DNA of 25,651 bases from CAYMNU01 sp964391885. GTDB lineage: Archaea; Altiarchaeota; Altiarchaeia; JAFGQM01. This document shows, in pieces, positions 15,360 through 22,000 of this stretch (its first letter is position 1; every line of letters begins with the position of its first letter). The DNA is taken from the NCBI GenBank assembly GCA_964391885.1, contig CAYMNU010000008.1, positions 1 to 25,651 of the forward strand. Reading direction: 5' to 3'. The translations under genes were made by a program, and so were the position numbers. Below the pieces are notes generated by a model, which was given only the letters and a program-made list of their open reading frames with translations, did not search any database and was not told the origin of the DNA.

Positions 15360-15797
15360 ATGAGTAAAGAAGAAATAGTCAAGATGCTGAACCAGGCCTT
15401 GGAGCTTGAGCACGCGGCTTATATCCAGTATTTAAGCCATGCGGAGATACCGGACGGGATAGACTCGGAAGCCGTCGTAGAAAGGCTGAAAGAGATAGCC
15501 AGCGATGAGAAAGACCATGCAGAGAAGTTCAGGGAGCTCATTGGAGCTTTCCTCGGGGGCGTGCCCTCGATGGGAGTCGCGCCCACTAAAAAAGCGGGGA
15601 GTGTCAAGGAGATACTCGAGACCAACCTCAAGGATGAGATGGAGGCTGTGGACATCTACACAGGCATCATGAAGAAGATTGCAGCTGAGAAAGACTCGCT
15701 TCCCTATGAGTTCCTAAGGCTTGAGCATGACCTGCGCCATGTCATCATGGATGAGATGGAGCACATCTCCGAGATTAAGCAATTGCTGGGCAAATAA
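15360..15797 (+). CDS. Ferritin-like di-iron protein (bacterioferritin/rubrerythrin type)
   Basis: 145 residues from the ATG at 15360, chosen because AAAGGTG lies just upstream as a ribosome-binding site. It is a four-helix bundle with paired metal-binding motifs: Glu and Glu-x-x-His in ALELEHAAYIQYL and SDEKDHAEKF, then Glu in DEMEAVDIYTG and EMEHISEI near the end. This is the two-fold ferritin-like pattern. The length is near that of bacterioferritin-like proteins and short rubrerythrins, but there is no rubredoxin domain. Likely roles are iron storage or peroxide detoxification. It stands between the deaminase and tRNA-Thr with 42 bp upstream. Confidence 0.87.
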   Translation: MSKEEIVKMLNQALELEHAAYIQYLSHAEIPDGIDSEAVVERLKEIASDEKDHAEKFRELIGAFLGGVPSMGVAPTKKAGSVKEILETNLKDEMEAVDIYTGIMKKIAAEKDSLPYEFLRLEHDLRHVIMDEMEHISEIKQLLGK

Positions 15798-15847
15798 GCC
15801 CAGTGCGTTCTTTTTATTCCTATTTTTTCAAAGAGAACAGGCTTTTT

Positions 15848-15922
15848 GCCTCCGTAGCTCAGCCTGGCTAGAGCGATTGACTTGTAATCAATAGGTCGTG
15901 GGTTCAAATCCCATCGGGGGCT
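15848..15922 (+). tRNA. tRNA-Thr (anticodon TGT)
   Basis: A 75-nt intronless cloverleaf: acceptor GCCTCCG/CGGGGGC with one T-G pair, D arm GCTC/GAGC, anticodon stem ATTGA/TCAAT enclosing CTTGTAA, and T arm GTGGG-TTCAAAT-CCCAT with a closing G-T pair. The discriminator is T, which is usual for archaeal threonine tRNA. CCA is not encoded. A TATA-like TTCTTTTTATTCC lies about 30 nt upstream, just after the ferritin-like gene. Confidence 0.97.
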
Positions 15923-16046
15923 TTCCTTATTCTTAGATTTGAACCTTGGTCGTGGGTTCAAACGCTCACTTCGCCGAAGGCGAAGTGGTGCACAGGTTCA
16001 CCTTCGGTGAACCTCGTGCCCCACCGGGGGCTTATTTCTTCTTAGA
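15894..16046 (+). repeat. tRNA-Thr 3'-tail array with stacked hairpins
   Basis: The T-arm segment GGTCGTGGGTTCAAA (15894-15908) recurs at 15948-15962. The acceptor tail CGGGGGCTT (15915-15923) recurs at 16025-16033, 110 bp on, and both tails are followed by pyrimidine-rich DNA ending TCTTAGATTT. Between the copies are three perfect inverted repeats: TTTGAACC (15938-15945) with 15955-15962, CACTTCGCC (15967-15975) with 15979-15987, and AGGTTCACC (15994-16002) with 16006-16014. The third is extended by GCAC/GTGC. The second half of the tRNA thus appears duplicated with a hairpin block inserted into its T loop. Confidence 0.9.
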
Positions 16047-17016
16047 TTTCAGTGTAGCATTCGCATGCGCTGCCGGTCCACTCACAGACACCTGATTGGC
16101 CATTGACAGAACAGTCGCCGCCACAAAAGCCCGAACTGTCATAGTTGTTTTGACATGTGTTAGTTTCAGGCCCAGGTTCTGGTTGAGGAGGCTCATAGCC
16201 AGGTTCTGCACAGTAACAGGATTCCTGATGCTCATCGAAGTAGCAATTGCCTGGCGTCTGGTCGGGCAATATACAATCGCCCGCACAGATGTCAAAGGCG
16301 AGATAATCTGCATGACAGTTCACATACTCGGGACCGGGTTCTGGCTCAGGTTCTGTTTCAGAGGGCATGCAAACGCAGTCGTCGCCATCGGGTGCGCAAT
16401 AGCCAGGCCATCCATCTATCTCACAATTGTCTTGGCAATACCCATGTTCTATCTGCGACTGCTGGCATTCTGTAAGTTCGGGACCGCCGGGTTCGCCCTC
16501 GACATAGCAAGAGCATTCATCAGGGCCTGTGACTTCGCAGACGCCTATCTGCCCGTCGACCTCGCATTCACCGCCGCAGAAACCAGTCACCTCGTAGTCG
16601 CCTTGGCATGTGCCGTCAGGCTCGGGACCACCATCACCGGGTTCTCCATCAGGCTGCCCAGGAAAGTGTCCTGGATCTCCGGTTCCGGGTTCTCCATCTC
16701 CATCCTTAGGCCCAGGAACAGGTCTACAATCCCACTCGCAATCTTGTGGGGTTCCGTCTTTAGTTATTCTTGTCCCCTCAGAATCCCTTTCAATTACAAG
16801 AATCCCACCCGCGGGGTCGTTAATATTTATCGCGCAGTCGCCGCATTCATCGCAACTACAATCGAATATCACACAATATAGCACTAATCCGATAACCACG
16901 CCTGCGGCTAGAAAAATAAGCTTCGGGCCTAAATCTTTGCCCATATCATCCTCTTTTTCCTGAGGGTCTTTTTCCGGAACAGGTGCAGCTATTTTATTGG
17001 GAGTTTCTTCGGCCAT
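16042..17016 (-). CDS. Membrane-anchored protein with four Cys-rich repeats
   Basis: 324 residues. A short acidic/basic cytoplasmic N-terminus precedes one membrane helix (about 32-49). A Cys cluster (CVIFDCSCDECGDC), a Pro/Gly/Asp-rich spacer, and four repeats of about 40-50 residues follow, each with the pattern C-x(8,9)-C-x3-C-x8-C-x(6,8)-C-x-C. The first starts CQGDYEVTGFCGGEC and the last CQNNYDSSGFCGGDC. Pro/Glu/Gly-rich linkers separate them. The regular six-Cys pattern suggests small disulfide-knotted modules outside the cell, possibly for adhesion. I recognise no named family. Its own promoter is likely (minus-strand GATTTTTATAGAC, about 35 nt before the ATG). The 3' end abuts the tRNA-Thr array. 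Confidence 0.78.
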   Translation of the reverse strand: MAEETPNKIAAPVPEKDPQEKEDDMGKDLGPKLIFLAAGVVIGLVLYCVIFDCSCDECGDCAININDPAGGILVIERDSEGTRITKDGTPQDCEWDCRPVPGPKDGDGEPGTGDPGHFPGQPDGEPGDGGPEPDGTCQGDYEVTGFCGGECEVDGQIGVCEVTGPDECSCYVEGEPGGPELTECQQSQIEHGYCQDNCEIDGWPGYCAPDGDDCVCMPSETEPEPEPGPEYVNCHADYLAFDICAGDCILPDQTPGNCYFDEHQESCYCAEPGYEPPQPEPGPETNTCQNNYDSSGFCGGDCSVNGQSGVCEWTGSACECYTEI

Positions 17017-17095
17017 TTTTAGATGATTAAGGAATTGTTTAGTCTATAAAAATCAAATATGGCCGAATGTCTTAGATAAGTACTCGTTTTATGGC

Positions 17096-17440
17096 TTACT
17101 TTCTCCTCTTGATCCTCACGAAGAGTATCGCCATTGCAGAGAGGACCATTGCCATAGAAACATAGAATATCACGTCCGAACTCCGGGCTTCTTCGACCTC
17201 CTCTTCGATGAATGTGAAGCTGTCTTCAGGTTCCATCCGAACAACCCTACATTCGCCATCACTGCAGGAGTATGGACAATGCTCAAGCAAGCTGTGCTCG
17301 CCCGTTATGCACTCGTAGACTGAATCACCTATGCAAAATCTGCCGATAGAATCGCAGGTTTGGGCCGATGCTAGGCTAATGGGAATAATCATGAGAAATG
17401 AGATAGCGACTAGAATCCAAATTGGTTTTAGTCCATCCAT
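17096..17440 (-). CDS. Secreted Cys-rich protein with C-terminal membrane helix
   Basis: 114 residues from the ATG at 17440, which begins a good signal peptide (MDGLKPIWILVAISFLMIIP up to SLASA, then QTC). The outer part is short, with six Cys (TCDSIGRFCIGDSVYECITG, HCPYSCSDGEC), then an acidic stalk (SFTFIEEEVEEARSSD), a membrane helix, and a basic RIKRRK stop-transfer tail: type I topology. An ATG at 17470 would add ten residues before the signal. It overlaps the upstream gene by 13 nt, which implies co-translation with it. Function unknown; it is likely part of the same surface layer as its neighbours. Confidence 0.68.
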   Translation of the reverse strand: MDGLKPIWILVAISFLMIIPISLASAQTCDSIGRFCIGDSVYECITGEHSLLEHCPYSCSDGECRVVRMEPEDSFTFIEEEVEEARSSDVIFYVSMAMVLSAMAILFVRIKRRK

Positions 17441-17892
17441 TCGAATCGCACTATCTCTGAAATTCCGCAACCCTTGTCAGTTGCAGTGCAGAAATATAAA
17501 TCGGACTCAACTGGCTTATAATAGCTTGGAGGGGTGGTCTGTATACCATTTGCAGTGCCAAAGCATTTGTAGGGCATCTTCGCATCCGCGCGATCAGAGC
17601 TTCTATAAAGCTGGCAACCGGAAGCCTCCTGTGAATCAATGTAGCTGCCGTATATTACTTTCTCTGCAGTTTCATAATCTATATCCGCAGGAATCCTATT
17701 ATTACCTGTTGTCGCCGGATTTTGATTAGTATCCTGTGGTGTTGAAGATGTTTGTTGGGGTGTTTGCGGCTCTGTGTCTGTAGTTATAGAGTCATTTGAC
17801 GTGGTCGGAACATGCTCCTCTGACATCATTAGAGTGACAGCTAAAACCGCTACTACAGCAACGATACCTGCAATAATCACTATTTTGTCCAT
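17428..17892 (-). CDS. Hypothetical membrane-anchored extracellular protein
   Basis: 154 residues. An N-terminal hydrophobic helix (MDKIVIIAGIVAVVAVLAVTL) acts as signal or anchor. A Thr/Pro/Gln/Asn-rich stretch (about 28-65) looks like an extended, possibly glycosylated linker. A small C-terminal domain with four Cys (ASGCQLYRSS, YKCFG, YFCTATDKGCG) follows. No family is recognised. A run of five G's, 4 nt before the ATG, is a strong ribosome-binding site. It is the first gene of a two-gene minus-strand unit and diverges from the MinD-like gene across 86 bp. Confidence 0.68.
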   Translation of the reverse strand: MDKIVIIAGIVAVVAVLAVTLMMSEEHVPTTSNDSITTDTEPQTPQQTSSTPQDTNQNPATTGNNRIPADIDYETAEKVIYGSYIDSQEASGCQLYRSSDRADAKMPYKCFGTANGIQTTPPSYYKPVESDLYFCTATDKGCGISEIVRFEWMD

Positions 17893-17978
17893 GTTACCCC
17901 CTGAAATCTCTGGATATATTGCCGGATAAGGGTTAAAAATGGCTTATGTGTTTTTTAATCGCTAGATATTATTATCCC

Positions 17979-18725
17979 ATGCAAAGGGTTTTTGGGGTCA
18001 TGTCCGGGAAAGGGGGGGTCGGAAAGACAGTAACTACAATAAATATAGCCGCAGCGCTCCATGGCTTTGGGCATGACACGACTATTGTAGATGCTGATAT
18101 CGGCTCAGCTAACCTGACTGTACATCTAGGCCTGCCCGATGCCGAACATTCGCTTCAAGATGTGTTAGAGGAGCGTGTGGATTTGTACAGGGCAATACGG
18201 GTCGTACCCCATGGCCTGAAGATAATACCGGCATCCCTATCGCTAGACAAAAGTATGGTGGAGATGTCGGGGTTGAAGGGTGTTTTGCGCTCTAAAGAAC
18301 TGGGTGGGACTGCATTAATTGATGCGCCTCCAGGCTACGGAAGGGAAATTTTCCATATAATGGAAGCATGTGATGAAATAATCGTAGTCACAAACCCCGA
18401 CGTGCCCTCGATTACAGACGCTGTAAAGGTTATAGAGGTCTCAAAAAGAGCAGGAAAGGAAGTAAGGGGTATAGTTATAAACCGAGTTGAGAGAGGCTCA
18501 TCCGAGGTCTTAGTTGCAGAGATAGAATCTCTTTGTAGTCTTCCTGTTTTGGGAGTCATACCAGAGGATAAAAGGGTCAAAAAATCGGTTTTTGATAGAG
18601 CCCCCTTGGTTTTCCACTCACCGCATTCAAAGGCGGCAATACAATATAAACATCTTGCGGCAGGGCTTGTGGGGGAAGAATACTCGCCACCTGCCTTTGC
18701 CAGCTTGCGCCGCCTCTTAGGATAA
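17979..18725 (+). CDS. minD: MinD/ParA-family ATPase
   Basis: 248 residues from the ATG at 17979; the frame opens 33 nt earlier but the domain starts at MQRVFGVMSGKGG. The deviant Walker A is KGGVGKT (11-17) with signature Lys11. Asp38 and Asp40 lie in IVDADIGSANL and Walker B is ALIDAPPG. It also has NPDVPSITDAVKVIE, GIVINRV and LGVIPEDKRVKKSV, typical of archaeal MinD proteins. The last residues (FASLRRLLG) could form a short amphipathic helix like the MinD membrane-targeting sequence. Such proteins dimerise on ATP and position other complexes on membranes. No MinE or partner is nearby, so the cellular role is open. Confidence 0.88.
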   Translation: MQRVFGVMSGKGGVGKTVTTINIAAALHGFGHDTTIVDADIGSANLTVHLGLPDAEHSLQDVLEERVDLYRAIRVVPHGLKIIPASLSLDKSMVEMSGLKGVLRSKELGGTALIDAPPGYGREIFHIMEACDEIIVVTNPDVPSITDAVKVIEVSKRAGKEVRGIVINRVERGSSEVLVAEIESLCSLPVLGVIPEDKRVKKSVFDRAPLVFHSPHSKAAIQYKHLAAGLVGEEYSPPAFASLRRLLG

Positions 18726-18779
18726 TCTTATTTTTCCTAGGAAAAGCCTTTTTGAATACATAGCTTCAAATAAGAGGCG
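18711..18779. repeat. Nested inverted repeats between minD and tRNA-Ile
   Basis: CGCCTCTTA (18711-18719, in the last minD codons) is the exact reverse complement of 18771-18779. Inside it TCTTATTT (18726-18733) pairs with 18768-18775, so the two stems compete for the same right arm. A perfect 14-bp palindrome TTTTCCTAGGAAAA sits at 18732-18745. The element could end minD transcription or regulate tRNA-Ile. Confidence 0.6.
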
Positions 18780-18797
18780 CTTGAGTTTGTTTTTATA

Positions 18798-18872
18798 GGG
18801 CCTGTAGCTCAGCTTGGTTAGAGCGTTCGACTGATAATCGAAAGGTCGCCAGTTCGAATCTGGTCAGGCCCA
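18798..18872 (+). tRNA. tRNA-Ile (anticodon GAT)
   Basis: A 75-nt intronless cloverleaf: acceptor GGGCCTG/CAGGCCC, D arm GCTC/GAGC, anticodon stem TTCGA/TCGAA with loop CTGATAA, T arm GCCAG-TTCGAAT-CTGGT and discriminator A. CCA is not encoded. It converges with gyrA, and its 3' tail is repeated 92 bp downstream. Confidence 0.97.
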
Positions 18873-18974
18873 CTTCATTTTTATATATTTGGTCTCGTGG
18901 TCCTAACGACTGGCAAGGTCATGTGCAGAGAGTATTTGTCCACCTTGCCATCTGGTCAGGCCCACTTCATTTTT
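18859..18974 (+). repeat. tRNA-Ile 3'-tail array (24-bp exact repeat)
   Basis: The last 14 nt of tRNA-Ile plus the next 10 nt (18859-18882, ending in a T run) recur exactly at 18951-18974, 92 bp on. Immediately before the second copy, TGGCAAGGT (18911-18919) pairs perfectly with ACCTTGCCA (18942-18950) around a 22-nt loop. TGGTCCTAACGA just upstream (about 18898-18909) is a degenerate complement of the tail. Because the repeat continues into the T tract, each copy carries the tRNA end plus a T-rich terminator-like sequence. Confidence 0.93.
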
Positions 18975-19005
18975 TCTTTTTGGTATAAGATTGGAGGATG
19001 TGCCT

Positions 19006-22000
19006 CTATTCTTTCAGTCTTTGGGGGAGTTTCACCCCGTATTCTTGAGCAACTCTCACAGCCCGGGGCGAGTGGGGATTAGCCTTTATGTACCTCCATA
19101 AATAGTCAGGCATGCCCTCGGGAGGGGCGCCTTTAAGAGATATCTCGTTTGTTCCGGTATCTTTTTTTATGGCTTTAACCTCTGCTTCTGGAACAACCCT
19201 GGTTTCTTCCGGGGGAATATCCCCTTCCAAAGTGGAATTATTTGAGGGTAACTCTTCAGGCTTCTCCGGATTCTTGTAAATGTTCTCTGGCTCTTCTATC
19301 TCCTCGATTTCTTCAAGAGCATCCTCTTCGTTAACGTCTTCGTTAATGTCTTCGTTAATGTCTTCGGCAGGCCCCTCAAGTGACTCGGAATTTTCTTCAC
19401 TTGCTTCAGCCTCTTCTTTTGGCTCTGGAGGTTCTTCTCTTATCTCGGCTGTCTCGGCCGGTTTAGGTGAACTTGAACTATTTTCAGCCTTTGGCGATTG
19501 GGACTCGGAGACATCTTCTTTAAGCTCATCTTCCTCTTCTTCCCTTAATATTCGGGCTATTGAGACTACTTTATTGCCTGTATCAAGTTTCATGATTCTA
19601 ACGCCCTGGGTGTTCCTGCCGATTTCAGATATACCGTCCACAGCCGTTCTAATTATGACACCTTTTGAGGTTATTGACATTATCTCATCTTCTATGCATA
19701 CCTGACGCGTTGCGACAACGAACCCATTGCGCTCAGTGGTCTTGATATCGATGACACCCTGGCCCCCTCTATTTTGCAAAGGATATCGATCGAAAGGTGA
19801 CCTTTTACCATAGCCGTTTTCTGTTACGGTTAATAGAGAGGTGTTTTCGTCGACCACCACCGCACCAACGACTTCATCGTCAGCTTTTAGCCTTATTGCC
19901 CTGACGCCCATTGAGTTCCTGCCAACCGCGCGCGCATCCGTCTCCTTGAATCGTATCGCCTTGCCCTTTTTTGTAGATACTAATATCTCATTGGACCCAT
20001 TGGTAAGGAGAACGCGCACTAATCCATCATCCTCGCGAAGGTTTATTGCGATTATACCTCCTTTCCTGGGGCGGCTGTATGCCTGCAGGTCTGTCTTCTT
20101 TATCAGGCCTTTTTTGGTTATCATGGCCAGGTAATGGCCGTCGTTAAATTCGCTTATTTTGATGGCAGCACTTATCTTTTCGTCCGGGTCCAATTCCAAC
20201 AGATTAACTATCGCTTTGCCCCTGGCATACCTGCCTTCAATGGGTAGCTGGTATACCTTTAGCCAATGCACCTGGCCTTTGTCTGTAAAGAATAGCATGT
20301 AATCGTGTGTGGATGCTACAAAGAGCTTTTCTACAAAATCCTCTTCCTTTGTACCCATTCCTTGGATGCCTCTTCCACCGCGTTTCTGCGCCTTGTATGT
20401 CCCCACAGGGAGGCGCTTGATATAGCCTTGGTTTGTAATGGTGACTACCATGTTTTCACGGGTAATGAGGTCCTCGTCCTCTAAATCATCAACACTTGCA
20501 CCTATATCTGTCCTGCGCTCGTCGCCGAAGCGGGCTTTGATGTCTATGAGTTCATCTTTTATCAGCTGGAGTATTTTCTGTGCATCGGCAAGTACGCTCT
20601 TCAGCCACTCGATGTATTTCGTGAGCTCGCTGTATTCAGTTTCCAGTTTCTCTCGCTCAAGGCCCGTGAGTTTTTGTAATCGCATATCCAGTATCGCAAG
20701 CGCCTGCTTCTCTGATAGTGAGAACTGCTCGATAAGGCCCTGTTTTGCATCGTCTGTTCCTTTTGATGCCCTAATAAGTTTTATTATTGCGTCTATGTTG
20801 TCAAGAGCAATCCTCAGCCCCTCTAAAATATGGGCCCTTGCCTCTGATTTTGCCAACTCAAACTGGCAGCGCCGTGTTATCACATCCTGCCTGTGCTTGA
20901 TGAATTGCTCTATGAGACCTTTTAAGGGCAGGACTACCGGCCTGCCTTCCACCAATGCCAGATTGATTATGCCGAAACTGGATTGCATTTGGGTGTGCTT
21001 GTAAAGTTGGTTGAGCACTACGTCCGCCTGTACGGAGTTCTTGATTTCGATGACCACTCTCATGCCCTTTCGGTCGGATTCATCCCGCAGGTCGGATATG
21101 CCCTCTATTTTCTTTTCCTTGACCAATGAGGCTATGGACGATACGAGATTGGCCTTATTGACCATGTAGGGGATTTCCTTAACTATGATGCGCTCCCTGC
21201 CTTTTTTCTCTTCTATTTCGGCTTTCGCCCTTACTTTTACGCTTCCCCTGCCTGTGGTGTAAGCCTGTATTATACCCGTCTGCCCCATGATTGTTGCGCC
21301 GGTGGGGAAATCCGGGCCTTTTATATACTGCATCAGGCCCTGAACATCCAAAGCGGGGTCGTCTATAACAGCGATTATCCCGTCGACAACCTCGCTCAGA
21401 TTGTGGGGCGGCATGTTGGTAGCCATACCTACTGCAATCCCGGATGAGCCGTTTACCAAGAGGTTTGGGAACTTGGAAGGAAGTACAGATGGCTCTTCCA
21501 GGGTGTCGTCGAAATTGGGGACAAAGTCCACAGTCTCTTTGTCTATGTCTGAGAGAAGCTCTTCTGCGATGCGCGCCTTGCGCGACTCAGTGTTGTGGTT
21601 GATAAATCCATTTGCAACGAATGAGTGGCAATCGCTGTCAACACGTATGGAGTAGACTTTGTGCACCCCGTTTTCTTCAATGTTGGTGACTTTTTGGAAA
21701 AGATAATGGTTTTTTAGGAGGTGTTCGAATAATAGGCTGTAATCTGAATAGGTTTCATGCAATAGGATGTTATTGAGTTTTTTATGCTTGTTTTGTATAT
21801 TCGGGTAGCGGTCAAAATTCTGTTTATTAAGGTATGTCGACTTGCTGAGGCTTCGAATATACTCTGCCACAAATGGCACAAGATCGGTCTGTGAAAAGTC
21901 CTTTTTGTAATTTAAGATTGTGTATTCCAACGCGCTGTTTTTTCGTTTATAAAGGAAACCCAGTTCCTTATAAAAACGAAGCATGTCCGACTTGCTGCGT

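Noticed and set aside
16096..16881. 261-codon plus-strand open frame
   Set aside because: It is the shadow of the Cys-rich repeat gene on the minus strand, whose signal, helix and regular Cys repeats are far better supported.
19280..19705. 141-codon Ser-rich plus-strand frame
   Set aside because: The Ser runs come from the complement of Glu codons in the acidic GyrA tail.
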